Below, piece by piece: positions 19,045-28,357 of a stretch of DNA of 64,000 bases. Numbering within the stretch: position 1 is the stretch's first letter; every line of letters starts with the position of its first letter. The stretch comes from Leeuwenhoekiella sp. MAR_2009_132 (GTDB lineage Bacteria > Bacteroidota > Bacteroidia > Flavobacteriales > Flavobacteriaceae). The notes beneath the pieces were generated by a model. It ran no database searches. It saw only the letters and a program-made list of their open reading frames with translations, and was not told where the DNA came from. Position numbers and translations under genes: made by a program. Where the stretch lies: positions 1,364,001 through 1,428,000 of the forward strand of contig NZ_JHZY01000002.1 in NCBI RefSeq assembly GCF_000687915.1, given 5' to 3'.

Positions 19045-20804
19045 TGGCTCACTCTAATTTTAATATAGGTATTGTAGGTTTTGGTCCAAAAGGTTTTTAC
19101 GGGTTTGAGCGGCTTATCGCGACTTTACACGAACAGCCCGAAATTCCTCAGATAACCATTCATCTATTTAATGAATCTGAGGCATTTGCCACGGGCTGGG
19201 TTTATGATGTAGAGCAACCAGATTATTTATTGATGAATTATCCTAATCAATATATTTCACTGAAACCTTTTACAAACCCCGCTCCTATTTTACCTATTTG
19301 TACTTTTACCGAATGGCGCTCTAAACAAACTGGCAATTCTGAAGCGTTTGAAAATACACAAATTGCACCGCGAAAAGAAGTGGGTTTATATCTAAACTAT
19401 TTCTTTGATGAACTTTGTAGATTATCTGATTCTCGAATTACCATAAAAAAGCACATTACGAAAGTTGAGAATATTGAGGAAAAAGATTCTAGGTTTTTGC
19501 TGCATACAAATGGCACTCCTTTAAACAATATTCTACTTGACGCTCTCCTTATTACGACAGGGCATTCTCCTGCGATTTCGAGTAAATTACAAAGCGCAAA
19601 AGCAGATGAATTTACAATACCGTTTGTGTACCCTTTTGCCGAAAAATTAAAGCATATTCAGTCGCAATCTACTGTGGCTTTAAAAGGGATAGGGCTTACT
19701 GCGATTGATACCATTTTAGGTCTTACCGAAGGACGTTCAGGGTATTTTAAACAAACTAACGCAAACCAACTAACCTATTTTAAAAGCGGCCTTGAACCCA
19801 AAACTATTTTTCCTTTTTCTCGATCTGGCGTACCTATAATACCGCGTGGAGAACAAACAACCAGGCTTAAACAAACCAGTTTCTATCTAAAGGAATTTGT
19901 TGAAAAGAGCAAATCAAATAACCACCAGTTTGATTTTGAATCTGAAGTTCTACCAATAATAAAACAGGATATTGTAGCTGCTTTTTACCACAGTTTTTTT
20001 GAATTAAATAATTTTAAGTTTGATGCAGCTATAAAGTACGCTCAATTAGAACAGATCATAGAAGATTTTCACAATTTGTATCCTGAACTAGACAAGTTTA
20101 CTGCGGAAGCGTTATTATATCCTCAATTAAATTCAAATAAAGGGCAACATCTAGCGGCAAAAAATTATTGGGAATTTTGGATACGCGAAAACCAAAAAGA
20201 AAATAGTCCGTTTGTTGCCGCAGCTGCTTCGTGGCGTTTTCTGTCTGAAGATTTTAATTATTTATACATTAGAAACAGGCTTACGAAAGCTTCTAAGACT
20301 GCGTTTCAGCAAACCTATTTTGGCTTGTTTAATCGGGTTTCTTACGGCCCACCTGTTACAAATATTGCTAAAATGATTGCGCTCGCAGATGCTGGTATTT
20401 TAGATTTTTCGTTCTCGCAAAGTCCATCTGTTGACCGAATAACTAAAAATGTAACCCTCTCTATTCCAAATAAAAAAATAGATATTCAGTATTTGGTAGA
20501 TGCCAGACTTCCGCGAGGATTTTCCAGTAATTCTTCAGTAGTATTTAATTCAAACACTTCTACAAATTTATTCTCTTTTGAGAAAAAATCTGAGATTTAT
20601 AACGAACTCAAATGCACTCAGGAAGGGCATCCCATAGATTCTTCAGGAGCAGCAATAAAATCGATTGTACTTTACGGTACGCCCACAGAAGAAACGCTTT
20701 TTGATAACGACACACTTTCACGAAAACATAATGATACAGCCACGCAATGGGCAAAAAATACAGTTGCACAACTTACAAAATCAAACAACTGCATAACTTT
20801 ATAA
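19044..20804 (+). CDS. FAD/NAD(P)-binding protein of a small-molecule cluster
   Basis: 586 residues with an N-terminal Rossmann fold (GIVGFGPKG, 9-17) and a second dinucleotide-related region (LLITTGHSPAIS, ALKGIGLTAIDTILGL near 220). This is the pattern of the NAD_binding_9 group of flavoproteins, related to amino-acid N-hydroxylases. The reaction is unknown. Candidate roles are oxidation of the amino acid made by the preceding SbnA-like enzyme, or N-hydroxylation for a metal chelator. It overlaps the upstream gene by one base, and the next gene starts one base after its stop, so the three are almost surely co-translated. The last 60 residues are poorly conserved in character (polar, low complexity). 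Confidence 0.75.
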   Translation: MAHSNFNIGIVGFGPKGFYGFERLIATLHEQPEIPQITIHLFNESEAFATGWVYDVEQPDYLLMNYPNQYISLKPFTNPAPILPICTFTEWRSKQTGNSEAFENTQIAPRKEVGLYLNYFFDELCRLSDSRITIKKHITKVENIEEKDSRFLLHTNGTPLNNILLDALLITTGHSPAISSKLQSAKADEFTIPFVYPFAEKLKHIQSQSTVALKGIGLTAIDTILGLTEGRSGYFKQTNANQLTYFKSGLEPKTIFPFSRSGVPIIPRGEQTTRLKQTSFYLKEFVEKSKSNNHQFDFESEVLPIIKQDIVAAFYHSFFELNNFKFDAAIKYAQLEQIIEDFHNLYPELDKFTAEALLYPQLNSNKGQHLAAKNYWEFWIRENQKENSPFVAAAASWRFLSEDFNYLYIRNRLTKASKTAFQQTYFGLFNRVSYGPPVTNIAKMIALADAGILDFSFSQSPSVDRITKNVTLSIPNKKIDIQYLVDARLPRGFSSNSSVVFNSNTSTNLFSFEKKSEIYNELKCTQEGHPIDSSGAAIKSIVLYGTPTEETLFDNDTLSRKHNDTATQWAKNTVAQLTKSNNCITL

Positions 20805-20805
20805 A

Positions 20806-22224
20806 ATGAAAAATAGCTTACCAAAATTAGAGCCTGTAACTTCAGAATGGATGTTTAAAATTATTAATGATTTTAACCTTCAGGAATCGTTATTTGAAAC
20901 GTATAATTCGCCTATAAATATTCACGATTTACCTTCTTTTGGCGCTAATATTAAGGAGTATCAGGATATTTTAAGCACCTATAAATTTAAAAGCAGAATC
21001 TTTTTTGCGCGTAAGGCAAATAAATTTCAGAATCTTATACAAGCTGCTGTCGAGAACGGAATTGGTATAGATACTGCCAGTTTGCAAGAATTGCAACAGT
21101 GTTTAGAACTTAATGTAGATCCTACCAAGTTAATTTCAACTGCGGCTATAAAAAATACAAAACTTTTAGAGGTAGCTATTAAAAATCAGGTTCTTTTAGT
21201 TATTGACAATAAAGACGAGCTCGATCAAGTCGCACAAATTGCTGAAAAATTAAATATACAGGCCCTAATAGGAATCCGTATTTCGGGATTTGAATATGAA
21301 GGCAAGAAATTAATGAGTAGGTTTGGGTTTGACATAGATCAGGTTAACGATTTAATGGTATCATATTTTAATGAAGATGATAAACACCTTTTTAAAATTG
21401 CCGGTTTTCACTTTCATTTAGATGGGTACAGCACGGCACAACGTGGAGAAGCATTGCACCAGACCCTCGATTTAGTAGCATTATTAAAAAATCATTTTCC
21501 ACTTTCATTTATTGATATAGGTGGTGGTATTTTAATGAATTACCTAAAACATCAAAATGAATGGAATGCCTTTAAAGAAGAACTTAAGGAGGCTGTTTTA
21601 GAAAAAAGGGATGCAATTACCTACAATAATGACGGACTTGGTTTTACAAATAGAAATGGAGTTATAGAAGGACAATTAGCAACATATCCGTATTATAATG
21701 AAAACTCAAAAGCGAGCTTTTTAAAAGAAATTCTTGATGTAGCAAATGCCGAGAACAAAACTGTTTATCAACGCCTGGAAACACTAGACATAGAATTGCG
21801 TTTAGAACCTGGCAGAAGCTTACTCAATCAGGTAGGTATAACCTCGGCTCGTGTAGCGCATCGTAAGATAGACGCACGTGGAAATCACTTGATAGGTCTA
21901 GAGATGAATATGTCTCAATTAAAAAGTTCGAGTGCAGATTTTCTTTTAGATCCTTTTGCTACTTTTAAAAACCCCGATTCTAATGCAAAGCCTGTTGCTG
22001 TTTATTTTACAGGAGCTTATTGTCTGGAGCGTGATGTTCTTTTAAAACGTAAAATAGAATTACCACAGTTACCAGAGATAGGTGACACCATAACATTTGT
22101 AAATACTGCGGGATATATGATGCACTTTTTTGAAACAGAAGCGCATCTCTTTGAACGGGCAAAAAACCTATCTATTTCTGAAAATAAGGAGCATTTTACG
22201 GTTGATGATTTTAAAGAAGAATAA
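20806..22224 (+). CDS. Y4yA-like PLP decarboxylase (DAP/ornithine decarboxylase fold)
   Basis: 472 residues of fold-type III: an alanine racemase-like barrel and a C-terminal beta domain. The PLP lysine is Lys70 in FFARKANK. The phosphate-binding glycines are in FIDIGGGILM, the substrate segment LRLEPGRSL is near 330, and the inter-subunit cysteine is in TGAYCLERDVL. It is longer than LysA (about 420) and differs from it around the active site, agreeing with the Y4yA group, which I recall from siderophore-like clusters. A SbnH-type decarboxylase of staphyloferrin B synthesis is a functional parallel. It is the third gene of the operon, one base after the previous stop. Substrate unknown. Confidence 0.78.
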   Translation: MKNSLPKLEPVTSEWMFKIINDFNLQESLFETYNSPINIHDLPSFGANIKEYQDILSTYKFKSRIFFARKANKFQNLIQAAVENGIGIDTASLQELQQCLELNVDPTKLISTAAIKNTKLLEVAIKNQVLLVIDNKDELDQVAQIAEKLNIQALIGIRISGFEYEGKKLMSRFGFDIDQVNDLMVSYFNEDDKHLFKIAGFHFHLDGYSTAQRGEALHQTLDLVALLKNHFPLSFIDIGGGILMNYLKHQNEWNAFKEELKEAVLEKRDAITYNNDGLGFTNRNGVIEGQLATYPYYNENSKASFLKEILDVANAENKTVYQRLETLDIELRLEPGRSLLNQVGITSARVAHRKIDARGNHLIGLEMNMSQLKSSSADFLLDPFATFKNPDSNAKPVAVYFTGAYCLERDVLLKRKIELPQLPEIGDTITFVNTAGYMMHFFETEAHLFERAKNLSISENKEHFTVDDFKEE

Positions 22225-22291
22225 ACACTAGTACATTAGTGCCTGCCGTATAACTTTTAACATTAAAGTTGATTTATTAAAACCAATCATT

Positions 22292-22711
22292 ATGCATATA
22301 ATTAGTGTTTTGAAAATTGCCTTAATCAGTACAATCACGATGACCGCATTTAGTTATTTGGTAACGCTATTGGTCAAAAAAAATCTTATTGAACCCTATT
22401 GGCTGAATGTTGTTTTATTTAAATCTAAAATGGCATTTAGACCATTAGGATGGGTATTACACTACTTCACCGGTATAGGCTTCTTGTACCTCCAACTATT
22501 TATTTTAAAATTACTCTCAGAAGGTTTCCTCATTAATGGTTTTATAATAGGTGTCTTAGAAGGCTTTCTAGGTATTTTGATGTGGCATATTTTATTTAAA
22601 ATATGTTTTAAGCCGAAAGAACTTAAATTAAGTTGGTACTATTTAAATCTTTTAGGTGCACACCTGGTATTTTGTTATACAGCACTCTATTGTATAAATA
22701 CACTATTTTAA
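22292..22711 (+). CDS. Small integral membrane protein of unknown function
   Basis: 139 residues with four predicted transmembrane helices (about 5-27, 55-75, 80-103, 117-137) and short basic loops (KKNLIEPYW, FKPKELK). No motif is recognised. It lies 67 bases after the Y4yA-like gene on the same strand and before katE, so it may be the last gene of that operon or separate. A weak CACTA/TAGTG hairpin just after the Y4yA-like stop has no T run and does not decide the matter. Confidence 0.65.
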   Translation: MHIISVLKIALISTITMTAFSYLVTLLVKKNLIEPYWLNVVLFKSKMAFRPLGWVLHYFTGIGFLYLQLFILKLLSEGFLINGFIIGVLEGFLGILMWHILFKICFKPKELKLSWYYLNLLGAHLVFCYTALYCINTLF

Positions 22712-22988
22712 TATTATTTAAAATAATACAACTGAAGTCAGCTTATTTTTCTTAATTAAGCCAAAGTGAATTATAATCAATTATTTTATGTGAAAAATCT
22801 ATGTTTATTTATAAATTTTGAATAAAATAGATTACTATTCCTCAACTAACCTTTAAAGCTAAAACATCCTTTAAATATAATTTAAGATTATTTTAATTTA
22901 TCTTAAGATATACTTTAACCTTTCCTTTGAATTATTATTGGGCTTACATAGTAACTTTAAGTTTCTAAACTAACCTAATATTTTCATC

Positions 22989-25130
22989 ATGGCCAAACAA
23001 CCAAAAGAAGAACAAGGTACTTCTAAAAAAATCGATCAACTTGCTGAGCATACCAAAGAAATGAAGGGTACAACCCTAACAACCAACCAAGGTTTAAAAG
23101 TAAATGACACCAATAATTCATTAAAAGCAGGCGAACGCGGAGCTACATTGCTTGAAGATTTTCTGTTACGTGAGAAAATAACCAGTTTTGATCACGAGCG
23201 CATTCCAGAGCGTATAGTTCACGCACGAGGTAGCGCTGCTCACGGTTACTTCGAATTGTATAAGAGTATCGAAAATTATACTAAAGCAGGACTGTTTACA
23301 GATACAAAAAGAAAGACACCTGTATTTGTTCGTTTTTCTACCGTTGCAGGTTCAAAAGGTTCTCCTGACCTTGCACGCGACGTACGTGGCTTTGCAGTTA
23401 AATTTTACAACGAAGAAGGAACCTGGGATCTCGTAGGTAATAATATGCCTATATTTTTTATACAGGATGCGATGAAATTCCCTGATTTAATACATTCTGT
23501 AAAACCAGAACCTAATAAAGAAATACCACAGGCGGCTTCTGCTCACGACACGTTTTATGATTTTGTATCGCACGCTACAGAAACTCTTCACAACCATATC
23601 TGGGTGATGAGCGACCGCGCTATACCACGTAGTTTACGTATGATGGAAGGTTTTGGAATACATACGTTCAGATTTATTAATAAAGAAGGTAAATCGCATT
23701 TTGTAAAATTCCATTGGAAACCGGTTTTGGGAGTACATTCGGTAACCTGGGATGAGGCGGTTAAAATTAATGGTGCAGATGCAGATTTTCACCGAAGAGA
23801 TTTATGGGATGCTATTGAAGCAGGTCATTTCCCAGAGTGGGAATTTGGTATACAGGTTGTTCCTGAAGAAGATGAACATAAATATGATTTTGACTTATTA
23901 GATCCTACCAAGTTAATTCCTGAAGATATGGTGCCTGTTGAGATCATTGGTAAAATGACACTCAATAAAAACCCTGATAACTTCTTTGCAGAAACAGAGC
24001 AGGTTGCATTTCTACCGGGTCATATTGTTCCGGGTATAGATTTTACTAACGATCCGCTTTTGCAAGGTCGCTTATTCTCTTACAGAGATACCCAACTTTC
24101 TCGTTTAGGAAGTCCTAATTTTCATCAAATTCCTATTAACAGACCTATTGTACCTTCTCACAACAACCAGCGTGACGGGCATATGCAAACAGAAATACCA
24201 AAAGGTCAAACCGCATATTTTCCAAATTCATTAACAATGGGTTGCCCGCATCTTGCAAAAATGGCAGATGGCGGTTTTACCTCGTATGAAGAGCGTATAG
24301 ATGCTCGTAAAATACGCTCGCGTAGTGAAAGTTTTAGTGACCATTTTTCTCAACCGGCTTTATTTTATAGAAGTTTAGCAACCTGGGAAAAAGAACACGT
24401 TGCTGATGCCTATACTTTTGAATTGGGTAAATGTGAACACCAGTATATAAAAGAACGTATGCTGTGGTTAATTAATCAAATAGATTCTGATTTAGCGAAA
24501 AAAGTAGCTGATGGATTAGGGTTAGAAATTCCTAAGAAAATTGAGCAACCTATCAATCAGGCTATTGGTGCAGATGCAGAAGTTGAAAACTTTCAGCCAA
24601 AAGCAAAAAAAGAATATTTAAAAGAAGATAAGGCCCTAAGTCAGGCAAATACAAAATTTGATAGTATCGCTACAAGACAGATTGCTGTTTTAGCGGCAGA
24701 TGGTTTTTCTATGAAAGATTTTAAACCCTATAAAGATGCTTTAGAAAAAGGTGGTGCTATGGTTAAAATTATTGCGCCACACGGCGGAAAAATTAAATGC
24801 GATGAACAAATGGAACACGATGTTGCTGCCGCTATAATGACTACAGAAAGTGTACTTTTTGATGCAATATTTGTACCAGGTGGTAAAAAGTCTTTAGAAA
24901 CGATTTTAAAAACCGGAAAATACGGTAAGTTTATTAGTGAAGCTTTTAAACATTGTAAAGCCATTGCAGTTTGTAATGAAGGTGAAGAGCTTATTAAAAA
25001 CAGTTACATTAAAGAATATAAAGATGATAAAGCTGTTTTTGTAAATGCTAAACCTGAAGATTTTATAAAAGCCATTGCACATCATAGAAACTGGGATCGT
25101 ATGGAGGTTGCCGCCAGCATACCGGTATAG
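22989..25130 (+). CDS. katE: Large-subunit catalase with C-terminal DJ-1/PfpI-like domain
   Basis: 713 residues, the clade 2 (HPII/KatE) size. The distal catalytic histidine is His78 in IVHARGSAAHG, and the proximal haem ligand is Tyr365 in LFSYRDTQLSRLG. NADPH is not expected in this class. After the catalase core, a flavodoxin-like DJ-1/PfpI domain begins near 555 (RQIAVLAADGFSMKDF) and includes AVCNEGEEL, where the DJ-1 cysteine site is. It converts hydrogen peroxide to water and oxygen. It is monocistronic, with 277 bases upstream and a strong terminator 12 bases after the stop. A lysine-rich 45-residue gene is convergent with it. Confidence 0.95.
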   Translation: MAKQPKEEQGTSKKIDQLAEHTKEMKGTTLTTNQGLKVNDTNNSLKAGERGATLLEDFLLREKITSFDHERIPERIVHARGSAAHGYFELYKSIENYTKAGLFTDTKRKTPVFVRFSTVAGSKGSPDLARDVRGFAVKFYNEEGTWDLVGNNMPIFFIQDAMKFPDLIHSVKPEPNKEIPQAASAHDTFYDFVSHATETLHNHIWVMSDRAIPRSLRMMEGFGIHTFRFINKEGKSHFVKFHWKPVLGVHSVTWDEAVKINGADADFHRRDLWDAIEAGHFPEWEFGIQVVPEEDEHKYDFDLLDPTKLIPEDMVPVEIIGKMTLNKNPDNFFAETEQVAFLPGHIVPGIDFTNDPLLQGRLFSYRDTQLSRLGSPNFHQIPINRPIVPSHNNQRDGHMQTEIPKGQTAYFPNSLTMGCPHLAKMADGGFTSYEERIDARKIRSRSESFSDHFSQPALFYRSLATWEKEHVADAYTFELGKCEHQYIKERMLWLINQIDSDLAKKVADGLGLEIPKKIEQPINQAIGADAEVENFQPKAKKEYLKEDKALSQANTKFDSIATRQIAVLAADGFSMKDFKPYKDALEKGGAMVKIIAPHGGKIKCDEQMEHDVAAAIMTTESVLFDAIFVPGGKKSLETILKTGKYGKFISEAFKHCKAIAVCNEGEELIKNSYIKEYKDDKAVFVNAKPEDFIKAIAHHRNWDRMEVAASIPV

Positions 25131-25142
25131 TATATACATAAT

Positions 25143-25176
25143 AAAAAAAGGCTGCCAAATGGCAGCCTTCTTTTTT
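25143..25176. terminator. Bidirectional terminator after katE
   Basis: An AAGGCTGCC/GGCAGCCTT stem (25148-25156 with 25161-25169) is flanked by A and T runs. It can end katE (+) and the small minus-strand gene at 25191. Confidence 0.9.
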
Positions 25177-25190
25177 ATCGCTTATAATTA

Positions 25191-25328
25191 TTAAGCGCCA
25201 CGTTTCTTATCTTTATTATCATCTTGGTTGCCATATTGATTGACATGCTTATCCTTTAAAGGGCCTTTATCAATATTACTTTTTTTCTCTTTTTTATCAT
25301 TCTTAGTTTCCTTATCATCTTTGCTCAT
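25191..25328 (-). CDS. Small lysine/aspartate-rich protein
   Basis: This 45-residue ORF runs from ATG at 25326-25328 to TAA at 25191-25193. It begins MSKDDKETKNDKKEKKS and ends DDNKDKKRGA, so about half the residues are charged, with a middle NIDKGPLKDKHVNQYG. It has no hydrophobic stretch and is probably disordered. Its end lies 14 bases from the katE terminator, which would serve it. Reading frame, ATG start, stop and a shared terminator support a real gene; function is not known. A role in stress response is only suggested by its katE neighbour. Confidence 0.55.
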   Translation of the reverse strand: MSKDDKETKNDKKEKKSNIDKGPLKDKHVNQYGNQDDNKDKKRGA

Positions 25329-25462
25329 AATGGTAATTTTAGAATTATTAGTAAGGCTAAAAATTTAAACGTCTAGCGATAACTATCTCATTTAAACTCC
25401 CTAAAAGTTACACGATTAGCATTACAATCTTCTTAATTCTTTCCTATAATTTTTACTTAATT

Positions 25463-25846
25463 TTATATGAAATCTGTGTTGGCTTTTAGCGAAGTTAATT
25501 TAACCTTAGTTAATGGTTTTTCGATGTAACCTTTTACACAGGCGAATTTATCAGCCCTCTTTTTATCAAAAATATCTACTGAAGATGTAACTATTACCAC
25601 AGAAAACCGCTCCTTATAATCAAACTTCTCAAGTTCTTTTAAAAAAGCCCAACCACTCATTACCGGCATATTGATGTCAAGAAAAATTAGCGCTTTGAAA
25701 TCTGATGTTTGTTTAGCAAAAAATTCTAAAGCGTTTCTGGCATCGAGATAAATAGCAGGTTCCTGCTTATAAACCAGATTTATAACATATTTGTGAAGTA
25801 AACAAATGGTTTTATCATCATCAATTGCAAAAATCTCAAACTTCAT
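25463..25846 (-). CDS. Single-domain response regulator (receiver)
   Basis: 127 residues form one CheY-like receiver with no output domain. The acidic triad is Asp9-Asp10-Asp11, the phosphoacceptor is Asp57 in LIFLDINMPVMSG, the switch threonine-serine pair is in VVIVTSS, and the conserved lysine is Lys110 in YIEKP. It starts 11 bases after the GAF/PAS sensor stop, so the pair is co-transcribed. Because that sensor lacks an ATPase domain, the phosphate donor must be another kinase, or the receiver works as an unphosphorylated switch. The family occurs often in flavobacteria next to PAS proteins. Confidence 0.88.
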   Translation of the reverse strand: MKFEIFAIDDDKTICLLHKYVINLVYKQEPAIYLDARNALEFFAKQTSDFKALIFLDINMPVMSGWAFLKELEKFDYKERFSVVIVTSSVDIFDKKRADKFACVKGYIEKPLTKVKLTSLKANTDFI

Positions 25847-25857
25847 GAAGAGTTCTT

Positions 25858-27744
25858 TTAATTATTTTTTAATTGAGCAATATTATCTGCTATTGATCTA
25901 ACAATTTGATCAAACTCTGTTGCAGAGTTTAATATTTCATTTAAAAATATTCGGTTTTCTTCTGCTGTTAAATTCACATTTGCATTAACAAGCTCGACAA
26001 TTCCCATTATTTTAGCTAAAGGAGCCCGTACAACGTGTGATTGTATTCTTGCAATTTCCTGTAAGGTTGAATTTTGATTCTCAATCTCTTCGATATACTT
26101 TTGAGTTTCAGAAATATTTACCGCCATTACCACGCGATACAGTGCATTATCTCTGTACAATCTATTGCTATGTACTTCTACATTAAATATGCTGCCGTTT
26201 TTTCGTTTGTGTAAATAGCCTCCTATTTTATAAGATTTCACATTATTCTTTGTATGCGCTATAACTTCCATCAATTTATTAATCTCTTCAACAGGACGTA
26301 AATCTTTTAAAGTTAAATTCAAAAACTCTTCTCTGCTATAGCCATAGTCTTTAAGTGCTGCTTTATTGACCTCGATTATTTTTAAGGTATTGAGATCATA
26401 AACCCAGGAAGGAATGGGCATCATCTGAAATAAATTACTATATCGCCTTTCAGATTCAACTAGAGAAACTTCTAGTTTTTTATAAGACGTTATGTCTTGA
26501 AAAGTACCTTCTATGCGATTAGTATCATTAGTACTCAGCATTTTACTACCTCGTACCCACTTAATTTTGTGCTTATTAATTACAATTCTGAACTCAAATG
26601 TTGTGTTAACATCTATACCTTCTTCAAAAATTTTGTTCTTAACCATGATTACATCTTCCGGATGAATCATAGCAGTTAAATCATCTATATCAAATTTTTC
26701 ATCGGGATTGTCTACTTCCCAAATCTCATAGATTTGATCTGACCAAAAAGCAGTGTTTTTAAGTTTATTTATCTCATAATAGCCCAATTTGGCAATTTTC
26801 TGAGCTATTTTAAGCCTCTTATTAGAATTTACAAGTCGCATAGATGCAACTTTACGTAAGGTAACGTCAGTATGTGTACCAAACATTAAAAGAGGTTGCC
26901 CTTTCTGGTCCCACGCTACAGCTTTACCTCTATCTAAGATCCAAACCCAATTACCATTTTTATGTCTAATACGATATTCGCACGTGAAATAATTTATAGC
27001 TCCATCAAAGTAATCTGATAGTTGTTTTTCGCAATTAATCCGATCATTTTCGTGCATTCTACTTAAAAAAGTGTCTTTAGTTGCCGGTTGTAACTCATCA
27101 AGACTATAACCAAGGATAGCAGCCGTTTTTTCATTATAGTATACATGCCCAGTTTCTAAATTCCATTCCCAGGTGCCTATGTTAGATGCCTCTATAATAT
27201 TTTCAAAACGTTCTGACTTTTCTTTAAAAAGTTTTCTGCTTATTTTAAGGTCGTTACTTTTTTTCTGTAGTTCAAAAATTTGTAGAATTTGATTTACAAG
27301 GCAGTGTAAACCTTCAACCTGTTCATTAGATAAATTACGCGGTTTGTGATCAACGACACAGAGAGTACCTAAAACATGGTTCTCATCATTAATTAGAGGA
27401 AAACCAGCATAAAACCGAATATGAGGATAGCCTGTAACATATTTATTATTAACAAAGCGGTCATCTAATAAAGCATCTGTTACAATTAAAGGTTCTGAAT
27501 GATCTTGTAATAAGACTTCGCAAAATGTCTCTTCTCGGGGTACTGCATCCAGATCAATACCATAATGGGATATAAAAAGCTGTTCACATTCCTCCATTAG
27601 ACTTATAAGAACAACCGGGACATTACAAAGTATAGCCGCAATTCGCGCTAGTTTATTAAAATCTTGCTTTGCTGAATCATGTATTAACCGGTAAGATCTT
27701 ACAGATTTAAGGCGTTCTTGCTCGATATTTTTTAAACTTAACAT
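25858..27744 (-). CDS. GAF/PAS sensor protein with a DHp-like end but no ATPase domain
   Basis: 628 residues. A GAF domain (about 25-160, with FYAGFPLINDENHVLGTLCV) is followed by three PAS/PAC modules (about 175-300, 305-425 and 430-550; PAC ends such as GTHTDVTLRK and GTFQDITSYK). The last 70 residues are a two-helix HisKA/DHp-like segment with a possible phosphoacceptor His570 in QSHVVRAPLAKIMG. No HATPase follows: the frame ends normally and the receiver gene begins 11 bases later. There are no transmembrane helices, so it is cytosolic. It may dimerise and relay a light, redox or ligand signal. A truncated kinase is the alternative reading, but the tidy operon argues against recent decay. 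Confidence 0.82.
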   Translation of the reverse strand: MLSLKNIEQERLKSVRSYRLIHDSAKQDFNKLARIAAILCNVPVVLISLMEECEQLFISHYGIDLDAVPREETFCEVLLQDHSEPLIVTDALLDDRFVNNKYVTGYPHIRFYAGFPLINDENHVLGTLCVVDHKPRNLSNEQVEGLHCLVNQILQIFELQKKSNDLKISRKLFKEKSERFENIIEASNIGTWEWNLETGHVYYNEKTAAILGYSLDELQPATKDTFLSRMHENDRINCEKQLSDYFDGAINYFTCEYRIRHKNGNWVWILDRGKAVAWDQKGQPLLMFGTHTDVTLRKVASMRLVNSNKRLKIAQKIAKLGYYEINKLKNTAFWSDQIYEIWEVDNPDEKFDIDDLTAMIHPEDVIMVKNKIFEEGIDVNTTFEFRIVINKHKIKWVRGSKMLSTNDTNRIEGTFQDITSYKKLEVSLVESERRYSNLFQMMPIPSWVYDLNTLKIIEVNKAALKDYGYSREEFLNLTLKDLRPVEEINKLMEVIAHTKNNVKSYKIGGYLHKRKNGSIFNVEVHSNRLYRDNALYRVVMAVNISETQKYIEEIENQNSTLQEIARIQSHVVRAPLAKIMGIVELVNANVNLTAEENRIFLNEILNSATEFDQIVRSIADNIAQLKNN

Positions 27745-27909
27745 AAATAGAATTTCATTAAACCAGCTATAACATCAACTCGTATATAATAGCTCGACAC
27801 AGTAATTATTTCTTTCTAACAGAAAATCAATTGACTGGCGTAAAACTAAATACAGATTGATTTAAATCGTATTTCAAAAAAATATTGGAACAAATATTCA
27901 CTATAATAT

Positions 27910-27982
27910 ATTACTATAAATAGTAAATCTTATAATTTAACGATGATAGACTGTATGTATAGTCGTTAAATTACTATAAATG
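27910..27982. repeat. Direct and inverted repeat cluster
   Basis: The 12-mer ATTACTATAAAT occurs at about 27910 and again at about 27970, 60 bases apart. Between them an 11-bp inverted repeat (TAATTTAACGA at 27933-27943 with TCGTTAAATTA at 27963-27973) spans a 19-base centre. The first copy also forms a TTACTA/TAGTAA hairpin. These may be regulator sites for one of the flanking genes. Confidence 0.5.
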
Positions 27983-28015
27983 AATACCTTGTATTTAAAA
28001 TACATTTGTATTCAA

Positions 28016-28129
28016 ATGGGGAGGTTTAAGTGGTTCTTCTTAAAATTAATATTTATTCTGATTATTTTCTGTTATTTATTTAAAAAATACTTTCACGATC
28101 AAATAGTATCTTTGACTATAATCATCTAA
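28016..28129 (+). CDS. Possible small single-helix membrane protein
   Basis: An ATG-started frame of 37 codons follows a TACATTTG box by only eight bases. It encodes a basic start (MGRFKW), a strongly hydrophobic helix (FFLKLIFILIIFCYLF), a KKYFHDQ loop and a hydrophobic end. In AT-rich DNA such frames arise by chance, so this is a weak call. Confidence 0.22.
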   Translation: MGRFKWFFLKLIFILIIFCYLFKKYFHDQIVSLTIII

Positions 28130-28357
28130 AAAATTAGTGTTTTAAAATAATTTGAGCTTCATTTTAAACATTTAAGTGGTACCATTTTTAATTGTAAAGT
28201 GGCGTAATTAGATGTTTTTAATGATTTTAATGAACTAACATTCAATCTTGATTTTGTAAATTAAAGGCATAAAATAAAGGTTTAAAATTCGTTTAACGTT
28301 TAATCAAAGTTTGATACTAATTCAGCTTTATTTTATATTAAAACAGACATTCTAAAA

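Larger units (their letters stand above)
27745..28357. other. 613-base AT-rich intergenic region upstream of HTCS-1
   Basis: This gap separates the divergent PAS sensor gene from HTCS-1. It contains the repeat cluster at 27910-27982, a TACATTTG box (28001-28008, without a TTG at the right distance), a possible 37-residue ORF at 28016, and a short ATCAAA-g-TTTGAT repeat close to the HTCS-1 start. No RNA gene or terminator was recognised. Confidence 0.4.

Noticed and set aside
22226..22241. CACTA/TAGTG hairpin after the Y4yA-like gene as a terminator
   Set aside because: The stem has only five pairs and no T run follows it.
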